From Gigaspora rosea (taxonomy: Eukaryota > Glomeromycota > Glomeromycetes > Diversisporales > Gigasporaceae): DNA of 64,000 nucleotides. This document shows positions 33,690 through 45,756 of the stretch, one piece after another (position 1 is the stretch's first letter; every line of letters begins with the position of its first letter). The translations under genes were made by a program, and so were the position numbers. A model generated the notes under the pieces. That model did no database searches. It saw nothing but the letters and a program-made list of their open reading frames with translations, and was not told the origin of the DNA. The stretch spans positions 102,453-166,452 of the forward strand of contig QKWP01001068.1 of NCBI GenBank assembly GCA_003550325.1, in the 5' to 3' direction.

Positions 33690-35060
33690 TTTGGTTGTGC
33701 TTTCTAAGTCCAGTCTCAGGTATTACAGGAAGTTATTGTCGTTGGTGCCATCGCTGGTATCGTAGTTGGCGTCAAATTTTTGCTAGAAGGTGCTTCGTTC
33801 ATTTCGGTATGTTTTCATTGTTGGTTTCATGATTCAGTATTGTTTTTTTTCATTACTCTTGATTCTAAACTACATGTGCCTTTCTTTTTTTTTGTTCCTC
33901 AGGTTATTCTAGTATATTGTTCCGTTTGGAATATGCTGTTGGTGTCTTTAGTTAGTGCTTCATATACTTCAGCATGCCTTTGTCTTTAATTTAGTATTTT
34001 TTTTAGGGTTCCTCAAATTCAAATCAAATCAAATATTGGGTCAATTTGAATTTGATCAAATCAAATTGACCCTGATTTGAATTTGATTTGATTCAAATAT
34101 TTGGATTTGAATTTGATTTGAATTTGAATTTTTAATAGTAATTTTCAAATCAAATCAAATATTTGTTAAATCAAATCAAATTTGACCAGATTTGAATTTG
34201 ATCAAATCAAAAATAGTCAAATTTGAATTTGAATTTGATCAAATATTTGATTCAAATATTTGAAAATCAAATCAAATTGCGGAACCCTAGTTTTTTTGGT
34301 TTATTTATTCTTTGGTACAGTACTAACTTTCATGTTTTTTTTCTTTTTAGGTTCTTCAGGTAGCTGTCCAGTACTTTTCACTGTTGGTATACGTTGCTAG
34401 TATCATCAGTCAGTGCTTTATCCATTTTAGTACGTCTTTCTTTATGAACACCTTAGTTCAGTGTTTTTCCTTTTGTTTATTCTTACTAATTTTCTTTTTT
34501 AGGTTTTTCAGATAATGGTTTTGGTGCTTTTCATTGTTGATGTACATCGCTTGTGCATTAGTCGATCCTTCATCCATTGGAACCATCTTTTATTGATTGC
34601 GTCTTTAGTTCAGTTTTGTTTCATTTACTATCGCTACTATCGCGTTTCTCTTTTAGAGGGTTTCAAATAACGGTTTCAGTGTATTTCGTATTTCGTAATT
34701 GTCATAGTTCCATTAATCAGTGCTTTCATCTATTTGGATTTCTCTAGTTAAGGTTAGTTAGTTAGTTGGTGTAGAATTTAGTTAGAGTTAGGGTGAAAAT
34801 TTAGGATGAGCTTAGTTTGGTCTTGTTTCGTTTACTATCACTACTAACCTTTGTGTTTCTCTTTTTGGGGTTTTAGGTAACAGTTTCAGCACATTTCGTA
34901 ATATTTATAGTTCCGTTAGTCAGTGCTTTTGTCCATATACTAACATTTGCATTTCTATAGTAAAAGTTAGTTAGTTAAGGTTAGTTAGTTAGTGAGGTTA
35001 CGTAGTGTAGAATTTAGTCATGATTGGCTTTAGGGTGAAAATATAGGATGGGCTTCGTAA
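33690..35060. repeat. Diverged satellite, about 150-240-bp units
   Basis: The phrase (A)TCAGTCAGTGCTTT with TTTCAxxTAxxGGTTTxxGTG before it and TTTACTATCxCTACTA after it recurs at about 33730, 33950, 34410, 34560, 34710 and 34920. The last two full units (about 34605-34815 and 34815-35060) also share GGTTAGTTAGTTAGT and AGGATGRGCTT. A hAT-like MITE (34004-34290) interrupts it. No gene. Confidence 0.6.
34004..34290. mobile_element. hAT-like MITE filled with AATTTGATT words
   Basis: Ends TAGGGTTCC and GGAACCCTA. The whole 270-bp interior consists of permutations of AAATCAAATC/AATTTGATT. Flanks ATTTTTTT and GTTTTTTT are a possible 8-bp target duplication with one mismatch. Confidence 0.75.
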
Positions 35061-35561
35061 TAATAATCTGCCATGATTTATATTTGTCATGCAATGATTA
35101 TTACATTCATTATGTAATTATGATTCGAATTTAATAAGAATTAATAAAATTTTCATGTATTAATATATAAATAAATTAAATAATGATAAATTAAAAATTA
35201 TTGTTTTTATTGATCGAATTCAATCACAAGATGCCAGCAACGATCACTGCAGTGAAAAATAACAAATCTCTTGTTTTTAATTTTTAAATTGATATTAGCA
35301 TTTAATTTATGAAATATAATATAATTGTAGTGCACAATCCTATTGTAATTGAATTAATGCAATTTCTTGGCATAATTGTACCAAAAAAAATTATATTATT
35401 TAGAAATTTTGTGTACTAAAATAAATAGCTATATATCAGATCTTCAATGTTCATAACTGCATGTTTGTGTCTGTAATATATTTGTGTTTGGCAATTATTG
35501 CATGGACAATATATAATAATAATCAATTTACTCAGACATAATTCAGACACAAATATTGGAC
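35061..35561. other. AT-rich spacer
   Basis: No gene seen between the satellite and the next MITE. Confidence 0.4.
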
Positions 35562-35852
35562 TAGTGTTCTGCAAACCCGATCTAAGATCTGGATCTGATC
35601 CGGACCCATACTCATTAGATCCCAAAAATCAAGGATCCAGATTCGGTCTGTTGAAATTTGATTTATATAAAGACCCAAAAAGATTTGAAAAGATCTGATC
35701 CTTCATATGTAAAGAGTTCTTCAGATCTGGTCAGAATTCGGATCCGTATATTTAAGCAATGATTCGAATTTATACTTGGACCCAATTTGAAATTTTGGAT
35801 CAGATTCGGATCTTTAAAAATATCTGTCTGATCTGATCCGTGCAGAACACTA
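35562..35852. mobile_element. hAT-like MITE filled with GGATCTGATCC words
   Basis: Ends TAGTGTTCTGCA and its exact mirror TGCAGAACACTA. An exact 8-bp target duplication TATTGGAC lies at 35554-35561 and 35853-35860. The interior is made of GATCTGGATC/GGATCAGATTCGG words. Size (291 bp) and end sequence match the 34004 element, but the interior word is wholly different. Open frames on both strands here are repeat products. Confidence 0.9.
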
Positions 35853-38800
35853 TATTGGACAATGTCCAAAAATGTTCAGTCTGTCAAAAATAGCTTAGAC
35901 ATTAAAAATGTACAACACTGCCTCTAACTGCAAGCATTAGTTAAATACTATAGTGCAAATTATTAAAAAGTAAGTAAATACCTGTATATACAGGTACTAC
36001 TCTATTAAAGTTTTTATTAGAATAAGCTAAATTGTATCTTTGAATATATTAAAGAAGTTCTAAAAGCCAAGAAGGTAAAGATCTAAGAGATTCAAACTGT
36101 ACATATAATATAGAAATGCAGTTGAAATTGGTTAAAGAGCAAAATATCAAAGGATTTAAATAAACAATACTAGTAAGTAGGTTCTAGGTATGATAGCTAG
36201 TATAGAACCTTTAAATAATTACCTAAATAGACAACTAAAAGTTGCAAATATAGCTAGTTGTACTATGTAATTTATAACAAGTAAATTGAATAAATTCTAT
36301 GCCCAAAACAAGTACTTTGAACCCAAAAAAATAAATTTTATATTCAAAACAGGCACTTTAAAAAAATCTATACATGGGGATGAGTTGATAGATATTAAGC
36401 AAATTTTTTAGCTTTTTTTAAAAGTTTAAATAAAAATTACTTAACAAAAGCTTGATTAAATTTTGATAAATTTTTTTTTAAATTAATTTTATAAGTTTAT
36501 AAAATTAATGGATTGGATTTAGGCTTTTGTACTAGTTTTAGTACATTTATAAAATAAATTAAAAATTTTAAAAAATTATATATGAGAGTGTGTTAGTAAA
36601 AAAAGAACAAATCATTTTAGTAAAATTTTTTTAATTTTTAAATTAAAATATCTTGACAACTAATTAATCAAATTTGCTAAAAATTTTTTATTTAAGGCCA
36701 TTTAAAAAATTTTTTTTGGTTTTCATAACCCAGCTGGGTCAAAATTTAAAACTTGTAAAAAAATTTTTTTATATGTTTTAATAATTAGGTGAGTTTTTAA
36801 AAAAAAATTTAAAAAAATTTATAAAATTTTTATACGTAAAATTTAAAAAAAAAAACTGGCCGGCTGGGTCTGTTAAACAGTCCTATGTTATAAAAACCAA
36901 AAAATTTTTGTGTATAGCCTAATTTTGAAATTATATAGAATTAAAAAAATATATGTTAAATTTATTAAAATATTTATTAAGATATTTAAACTTAAAGTTA
37001 AAAAAACTTTACTTAGAAAAAATTTTTTCTTTCCTACTAACTTACTCTATATATTTATATTTTTAGCACTTAGAAATATTGTTAGTACTTGGTATTACTT
37101 TGAAATTACTTTTTTGGTAAATTAATTGGATTGTCAATATTTTTTTGGTAATTGATTTCTTTCAAATAGCTTTTTTGGTAATTTTAGGTTTTATAAATTT
37201 CAACAGATTGTAGGTAATACTCTATATCTCTATCTCTTTATCTAGCACTTGAACTAGAGCAGTGCATTGTACAGTTCAAGCTCAAGTGTGAGTAGAATAC
37301 TCAATTTTTTTTTACTTAATGAATGATAGTTGTACAGTATATATAATAAAAAAATACAAATAATGAAAAAGGAAATTAGTGATTCAAAAGTTAAATAAAT
37401 AAAATACTGCAGAATTTTATTACCAAAATAGAAAACAATTACCTAAGCTTTATTGAGTAAAAAATTGATTTTTATAATTTCTTTTATTCAAAGAAATAAT
37501 TGAGATATAGTACTAGAATGTAATCAATTTTTGTACTATTTTTGGTTAACCTCAACATTATTTTTAAATTAGGTCTATAAAATTCCCTAATAAAGAGGAA
37601 AGCAATATTATAAAAATACTATCAAAATGCTTTATTTAAATTGGATTAACTTTATTAGTTCACATTGAGTTTATTCATGCAAGTATAATTACTAGAAAAT
37701 CAGAATTTGATATGGGTCCGAAGCAATATGAATACATAATTTTTAATTAATAGCCGTTTAATATGAATATGCAAAATAGTGCATATGTGTAACACCAAAT
37801 ACAGTCTATTACACTAACTGCAGATCATTACGGGAACCATCAATCCTCAAAATTTATTGGCCATAGCTAACTAACATTGCATAGACGTGCATTCAAGTTT
37901 ACTTGTACAGGTGTGTTCTTGCTATGCTTCGGACAATAAATTTTTCATTTAAAATTTTGTACAATGCTAGTGTATGCTAGTATTATTTATATTTTTATAA
38001 ATAGACTATTAGTCAAAATGCAATTATATACACAAAGGTTAGAAAAAAATTAAATAGTTTTAATAAAAGTATTTTCACCAATTAGAATAACAAATTAAAA
38101 AAATAGCAATATAAGTACCTTTCATCATCTTTTCGAAATGTAAATATTTATGTACAAAGTAAAATGATAATTTTCTCTGAAATTTTCATTTATGCTCGTA
38201 TATGTTATATCATTCATAATAAAAAAACTTAGTGAGATTCAATTAAAATATATATTAGCCAAAAGAAAATTATTTTAAAAAAAATTATTAGTTTTATTAA
38301 AATTTTTTTAACAATTAAAATAAAATATGCAGAATTTTTGAAACAATAAACACTTATGTACTGTTTATGTCTATATTTTTGTAATTCTCAGAATTCTCAT
38401 AAGAAAAAGAGTCTTTATTAGAATCAAATAAATATTGGTTCACAACAAATTTATCTATACAAACAAAATTCTATTTTTTTACAGGAATTTTTCTACCATG
38501 CTTGTATATACTAATATTGTTTGTAATCATGAAAAAATAAAGTAGAATCATAGTTGAGACATAATTAATGCGTGGAGTAGCTAATAAAAATTATTTAATA
38601 AAAAATATTTTTACAAATTAGAATAGCTAATTGAAAAAAATAATATATGCACATTTTATTGACTTTTGAAAAGATAAATATTTATTTTGTACAATTATAA
38701 TTGTAATTTTAATATTACTATAATTATATATGCTAAATGTAATTCATATTTTCTTGGTAAGGCAAAATCTTAGTTGTGAGCAGATTTTGTGTGATAGACC

Positions 38801-39148
38801 AAATTTTTTTAAAAAAAATCGAATCAATTTTATGAAAATATTTTTGAACTAGAATAAGTTATTGAAAAAATATATGTGCTTTTACTATTTTGAATTTGTA
38901 TCTTCATAATTTTTACAATAAAATAGAGTCGTAGTTGATATGCAATTTATGTAAGCAATAACTAAAAAATAAAAAATTAGAATTGTTTTATAAACAAAAA
39001 TATTTTTGTCAAATTGAAAAGCTAAAAAAAAAAGAAAATTTTATATACTCCTTTCATAGCCTTTTCAGAACAGTAATAGCCATAAAGTTTATACTTTATA
39101 CTAAAAAATTATTATATTAATTAATTAATCAATAATTGCTTACCTTTG
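35853..39148. other. AT-rich spacer with one MITE
   Basis: No gene supported over 3.3 kb. The stretch 36692-36922 looks like a MITE: TTAAGGCCA...GGTTTTCATAACCCAGC at the left mirrors a right end running through TATGTTATAAAAACC to TATAGCCTAA. From 37900 to 39100 a loosely repeated phrase ending TTTTTGTACAATR...AATTAAAAAAATA suggests an old satellite. Confidence 0.4.
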
Positions 39149-40037
39149 TAAGGGAAGTACAGTAAATTATGTATTAGGGTTTACATAGGTCCTGACCAGT
39201 GTTTAAAATAGAAATTTTAATTTACTGGTACATGCACCTGTTATATAAAAAATACTAGTTCAAAAAAAACCTGTATTAGTAGAAAATAATCATCAGTTCA
39301 TTGGGGCACATAAATGCACGCACCAGTTACTTCAAAAAATTCCAGATCATGCACCATTTGTTGCACTGGCCCAATTTTAAAATACTGGTATATGCAATAT
39401 AAAAAATGGTAGATCTGGATTTTTATCATACTATTTAATACACTGGTTCTGACTCTCCCAAGTGATAGGACTATTGACCAATCAAATTTCATAATATTTA
39501 AAAAAAACTCAAAACATCTTTGATCTGAAAATAAGCTACTCCACAATTGGCAAAAGTTACTACATAGTAAAGTCTAAATTTTACTAAGCAAATTGATTAA
39601 AATTACATAAGTAATCTTATTCAGTAGACAAATACATTTACTATAAAATTTTTATAAATATTGGAAAATTTTTTATTAATTGACTATTGATTTTTACATT
39701 CAACAGAAAAATTAAAATTTTTTAAAAAAATATATTCGCCCCACAATTAACAAACGTTGCTACATAGTAAAGTCTAAATTTAACTAAGTAAATCGATTAA
39801 AATCGTTTAGTTAACCTTATTCAGCAGGTCAACATACACTTACTACAAAATTTTCATAAGTATTGGAGACTTTTTATTAATTGACTTTTGATTTTTACAT
39901 TTGACAGAAAAATTAAAATTCTTTAAAAAAATATTTACTTCAATATTATTGGCTATTTAGACTATATATATATATATAGGACATGATAAATGGAGACACC
40001 CCCCTTAGGAAATTATATGATTTACTGCACTTTCCTA
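39149..40037. mobile_element. Transposon relic with nested MITE
   Basis: Left end TAAGGGAAGTACAGTAAATT pairs with the right end AATTATATGATTTACTGCAC and then TTTCCTA. A second element is inserted at about 39190-39453, with ends CCTGACCAGTGTTTAAAATA and a mirror TATTTAATACACTGGTTCTG. Two internal copies (39545-39710 and 39745-39910) repeat the CTACATAGTAAAGTCTAAAT phrase. A relative lies at 62179-62730. Confidence 0.65.
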
Positions 40038-43000
40038 ATTTAATTAAGGTTCAAAATTTATAAATATTTTTAAAAAATTTAATTCAAGATAATAAATAAT
40101 AAAGCCAAAATCATTATAAAAAGTCTTTTCTTTTTCATTATTTAATTTTATCTTGATTTTTTTTAAAATCTTTAATTAGAAAAAAATAAATAAAAATAAA
40201 GAATCCTTTGAAATTTTTACAAGAAAAAAACATTTCATTTATTTTTTGCACAATATTTTATATCAAAAATATAACTGGCTCAGATAAATTATGTAAAGAA
40301 AGCACTGTCTATTAAACTGAACTTGATGAGTTCGTAGAATATAGATTCAAAGCTTTTAAGTTTAATGAAACAATGTTAGTTAAAAAAATAGTTAAAGGAA
40401 GTATATCTTTGATTATTGGCAGATTCATATTTGTTGAAAAAATATTCAATATAACTAGAACAATTTAATTAAATTAAAAAATATATACTATAATAACACA
40501 ATCCAATATAAAATCGTTAAAAATAACAAAATTCCTTTATTATATTTTTTTATTTTTTTGCCCTTTTTTAAAATGTTTTTTTTCATCTCTAATTATTTAA
40601 CAAGGTTACAATTGAGCAGAATATTTTGCTCAATGTTCAAACAATTAATGATTTCATATCCATATATGATCTTCCTATATTTAGAATTTTTACAGCTACC
40701 ATTCAAATTCAAGCACTCCAAAAAAAAGATATGCAGAGTTTCACCTCTAAAGCATACAATAGTGTAACCATTTGTGTAAATACAATTCCAAGGGCTACCA
40801 TGCAAATATAGCTAAAGCTACCTATATTCTCAGTAGCAGGTAAACTTGTAGTATTAAAAAAACTGCGTGCATAATGTGCAATACAATTAAGTAGACCTAC
40901 CCTAGCCATAGATCTTCAAAAACAGCAAAAGATAAAACACCTGTTAAAAGTAGAAAACTAGAAATAAAGAATTAAAAAAATGGTAGAAAAATTCGATTAC
41001 CAACACAAAAAAAACAGTCAAGCAATAGAAGAAGAGAAACGAATGATCCACATGAAGAAAACTTATTTAGAGCAAACAGATTAAGATCTTTAGTTAATGA
41101 GCTAAAAGGTAAAAAAAAATTACAAATTAATAACAATTAAAACTCATATATTTATCACCTACAGGATCATAAACAAAAAATCTACAATAAACAAACAAAT
41201 TTAACAAATAAATCTACAATAAAGAAACAAATTTAACAAATATTATGAGTTGATTTATATACTAGAGCTATAAATAAGCAAATAAAAAAAATTAATTAAA
41301 AATTAAAATTTACTAAACCCAATAATTTTTTTTAATTTTTTTTAAAAAAAGGAAATAGAGACGCAATAACTGAAACTCAAAATGATGATTAACATGAAAT
41401 GCATGTTAATACGCAAAATAATAATCAAAACTACAAATTAAATTGAGCTTACATAGTCAAAAGTCTAACAATACATCTGCATACTCGTGTTGATGATTAC
41501 AAATATAATTAGTATACTAATAATCAACATACTGATAAAGAAAATATGAATGATATAAATAGTCAAACAAGTACAAGAACCCTAAAAATCTAAAAAAGAA
41601 AATATTAAATTGATCATTTTTTCAAGAATATTATCATGCACCTTATTATCTGATTAAAAAAAATTATTATCTAATTTCTTTTTAATTTGCTGATTTTTTT
41701 ACTTTATCTATCAGTTTTAATTAATTTATAAATTCAATAAAATCTGATTAAGCCTTTTTCAATGATTTTTTTTACGTAATAACAAATCACGAAATATATA
41801 TATGACAAAAAAAAACCAACTTATCTTAAAGAATTTAGTAAAAGTTTTATTCACAATTAAATTTGATATACCTTAATCAAAAAAAATATTTACAAAGATT
41901 AATAAAGATGAATTTAAAAAAAACATAATTACTTTATACAAAAAATAAAAAATAAAAATAGTTAAATAAAAAGATTGATAAAAAAAATAAAATAAAATAA
42001 AATAAACAAATCAAATACACTCCTACCTTAGCTATTAAGTTTTAGATAAAAAAATAAATAACTTGAATTATTCAATTTGCCATTATTCTATTCACGAATA
42101 TGAAAATATTAATTCTTCAAATTCTAATGAAAGAGCTTCAAGTGAAAATAATATTAAAATTTTCCATTCTTGTACTTACTATAATGAAATAAATTAACTT
42201 GAAATGTACAACCCAATAATGCCATTATACTCTAACCAATCTTTTAACTCTTTTTGGTTACTATATTGGAGACAATTTATGCATTAAAAAAGCTTCATCA
42301 TAAATTTAAAACAAAAATATTGTACAACTATTTATACATTCCTTGCTGCTTCTGCTCTGCCTTGATGTATTAATTTGCAACTCAATAGGCCACATATAAC
42401 TCTGACAAAGATTATACCTTAATTATAGCATTTCCAAATGTAGAGCTTCACCTTTGTCATTTTACTAATAAACTCTCTAAAGTAGCCATTTGCAAAAGTT
42501 GTAAAACTCCAAAAACCAGCCAATTTCTATCTATTTTACTAGATATACTCCAAGAGATAGACTTAATATCAATGAGATATAGAAAATACCCACTAAAGCA
42601 TATAATATGTTTATTGGGTTGCACTTCTGGATTAATCCATATTCTATATATAGATTTTTATATACTGATTTTCTTTTAAGCAAAAATATGCACACACTAT
42701 ATTTGTATGCTAGCTTGGTTGAAGCCTTTTTAAACTAGAATAAACTAGCAAATTAGTACTATAACATGCTTCCTGTCATTTGCAACTGGCTAAAAAAAAA
42801 TACACCAATATTTTGCTAGTACAATAATCTTCCAAATATCTTAATCCATTGCTAATAGCTACTTAACCAAATTCTCTACCAACTGCTAGGCAATCACAAG
42901 AAAATTTAAATTCAATTCCTTTGAAAAGTGAGTCAAGAATTCCTAAACTTCTAATACCAATAATGAGTTTTGCATAAGACATATAATGAAGACTAAGAAT

Positions 43001-43387
43001 AGCAAAGACTTATAGCCAGTTTCATGAAGCTATTCTAAAAGATAAGTTAGAATAATCCTTTATGAATCAATCCCACCAAGCTTTACTAGGCCCTTTATCA
43101 CTAAAAGAATAATTGTGATTTTTTACAATTTCTATTTCACAATGATTCACACCCAACTTCATCAAACCAAACCCAAATAATATAAACTTGTAGAAATGAG
43201 AATCAGATATGCAACCTTAAATAATCTTAATTAAATAATTTTTAAGCTTTGCATTAGCAAAAATTAGAAATAAAAGACTTTTAAATATAGTAAAATTTTA
43301 GAATATATGCTATATAAATAATTTAAATTAGTGGGCAGTACCAATTTATCTAGTAAATAATCTTATTTTTCTGCATTATAATTTAAT
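40038..43387. other. AT-rich spacer
   Basis: No gene supported over 3.3 kb. Open stretches near 40558-40909 on both strands overlap each other and have no domain. Some patches (40920-41130, 42060-42600) have slightly more protein-like codons, but stops occur every few dozen bases. They could be very old gene or transposon relics. Confidence 0.4.
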
Positions 43388-44615
43388 TTTTTTGGTGTAG
43401 TTGTGTAAGTTACACAGACAAATCCAAGGGACCAGAACAATTGAAACCCATTTGGCAAGTCCTGAGTAAGGAGGTAAGGAAGATCTTCCAACAGTACTAC
43501 AGAAAACCGGAATTTCGACTGAAGACCGAAGAACCGGACAGAAAAAGCCCTATGGCAAGAGGGGACACCAACCTGGCCACCGGAGTTGTACCGGAGGAAA
43601 AGGACCTATGTTATAGAATTAGGTACCAAGGAGAGGGAGTCCATCAGGCATAAAGCTGGGCTGACCAATCCTTCTGGGCTAACTGGTTTGGTAGTTTGGG
43701 AGGGATCGGTAAAGGTTGGAGGAAGGGTTGGATGTGAGTACTAGAGATTGGAATGAACCTGCAAGGGCAGACGGAACTTACTGGCCAATGAGAAGTGGAA
43801 GCATAGAGGCGTGTATGTGTCAAGACCCAATGGAGCTCTGGGTGCACCCATATAGGAGTCTTAGGACGTTAAGAGGATTTGGGACCACCAATACGTGTAT
43901 AGCTGGTACAAGTGCATGTAGTGGTGTGAAAGCCGGGTTAGCTGACTGCCTCATGATGCCATCCAACTATGCTTGGTACTGGAAGCCTTGGCTGGGTCAG
44001 CCGGGTGCGGCGAAACATGCCTGGATACCTCATTACCATAGCGGGGAGTACAGTCATTCGCTTATTTCTGAATTCAGAATGCTAAATCCTGGGTCCTGAA
44101 GTCGCAGGAAAATTGTTTAGTTGCGGCAGCATGCAGGCTTGAGATACTTATCCAATGTGGTAGAGGCAGCTGCATGGCTTGAGATACAAACTCCCAAAAA
44201 GTACACTTGTAAGGAATCTTGGGTGTACCAATTTGGAAGCACAAAGTGCTTACCTGGAATCACATACACCAAATTGGAAGTGACGATACTAGGAAATGTG
44301 GGTAAAGTGGCAGATATGTGAATACTAATCAGCAGCTGGGAAGGGATGTACAAAACCAGGCTGGCTATATGAATGGGAATATGGCAGGCTCTGGTAGGTT
44401 TAGGTCGTGAATAAATAGTCCAAGTCTCGGTACTTAAGTAGATAGTACAAAGATTGTAAGCAGTAATNGGTAGGTTTAGGTCGTGAATAAATAGTCCAAG
44501 TCTCGGTACTTAAGTAGATAGTACAAAGATTGTAAGCAGTAATGTGTAATGATCAATATACATTTGATAAAGTCCAGAGGCATGACCTCACCTTAACAAC
44601 AAAAAAAAAAAATAA
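43388..44615 (+). mobile_element. LINE-like retroelement 3' part
   Basis: A block of nearly 50% GC in an AT desert, ending in CCTTAACAAC and a poly(A) tract (44602 on), as expected for the 3' end of a non-LTR element. Three frames of 66-127 codons (43441-43653, 43716-44099, 44121-44321) are open but I recognise no reverse transcriptase or endonuclease motif in them, so the coding state is uncertain. An AT-enriched relative lies at 48500-49020. A 75-bp duplication around an N lies at 44393-44543. Confidence 0.5.
44393..44543. repeat. Identical 75-bp direct repeat around an undetermined base
   Basis: 44393-44467 and 44469-44543 are identical and separated only by the N at 44468. This is the pattern left when an assembler joins two contigs that overlap but were not merged, so it is likely an artefact. 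Confidence 0.9.
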
Positions 44616-45374
44616 ATAAATAATTTTTTAATAAATTATTGATTTTTGTTTCTTAGAAAAATATTTTATGGCCCAGTAATTAGAACTAAATAATTTTTGT
44701 ACTATTTGATTCATTTATTGAGATGGATCGAATGGTATAAAAATCATTTGATTTGAATTAACAGATCATGACTTATAATAGATTTGTCACAATACACACA
44801 TTTGCAGAATACTATTACTTATCTTATATTGTTAGGTTTATTTAGTACAATTAAAATTATTACTATTTTTAGTATTTATATATTTTTAAAATTTTCGAAT
44901 AATCTTTAAAAAACAATTTTATATAATAAATTTTTTTAATTTTCAATAAAAATTGTAAATAAGATATTGCTGCTTTTTTAAAAAAAGTTATTAAAATTAA
45001 CTTTTTTATATAGTTACTAATTTTTAATATATAAAATTTACTAAATAAATTTTTGCAAAATTTTGTAAAATATAAAAATTTTTTAAAAATTTAAAAACAA
45101 ATTATAATCTATAAGTTTTTAAGTACAAGTTGCTATCTATTTAAAGAATTTATAAAAATTTTTTTAAAAATATAATTATTATATAAAATTAGCAGATAAC
45201 CAGACTTTAAGATATATAAATCTAGTATAATATACTAGATTTAGTACAGGTAAATCCTATTCATTAATTTAAAAAAAAAATTCATCAAATTTAATTAAAT
45301 TTTTGTTAAATTATTTCTGTTCAAAAAAATTCTATTGTAAAAAATTTACTTGATTTCTATTGACTTATTCTTAT
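44616..45374. other. AT-rich spacer
   Basis: No gene seen. The base makeup is mostly poly-A/poly-T mixtures. Confidence 0.4.
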
Positions 45375-45756
45375 ATATGGGAGCGGTCAATTAAAATACG
45401 GCTTATAGCATTTTTAGCAAAAATGAGTTAACAATACTATCAAATAAAGCATGCATTTGACTATATAATTTAGCATTTAAAGCATCAATTTGCATAATAA
45501 AATTTTTGTCGATGCCTATTTTTCTAAATGCCGTATATAATTAGAAGCAATCTAAAAATAGATTTTAGAAATTAGCTTGTTGATCCTTGCTGCATAGTCA
45601 TAAAAAAGAACTTGTATGATTGGCTAATTCATGTAGATCAAACAGGTTCTACTAATAATAGTTCATCATTGTTGTTGTTACACTAAATTTAAAATGTGAT
45701 TTTCTCAAAATGGAAAGAAAGCCATAAACCGTGTTTTAATTGACTGCGCCCCATAT
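45375..45756. mobile_element. MITE with about 35-bp terminal inverted repeats
   Basis: The left end ATATGGGAGCGGTCAATTAA continues AATACGGCTTATAGC. The right end GCCATAAACCGTGTTTTAAT continues TGACTGCGCCCCATAT, its mirror with a few changes. The interior has no open frame. The superfamily is not clear from the ends. Confidence 0.8.

Noticed and set aside
43441-44321. Three plus-strand ORFs of 66-127 codons
   Set aside because: They occur in a GC-richer retroelement-like block. I recognise no reverse transcriptase, endonuclease or gag motif, and GC-rich DNA gives longer chance frames.
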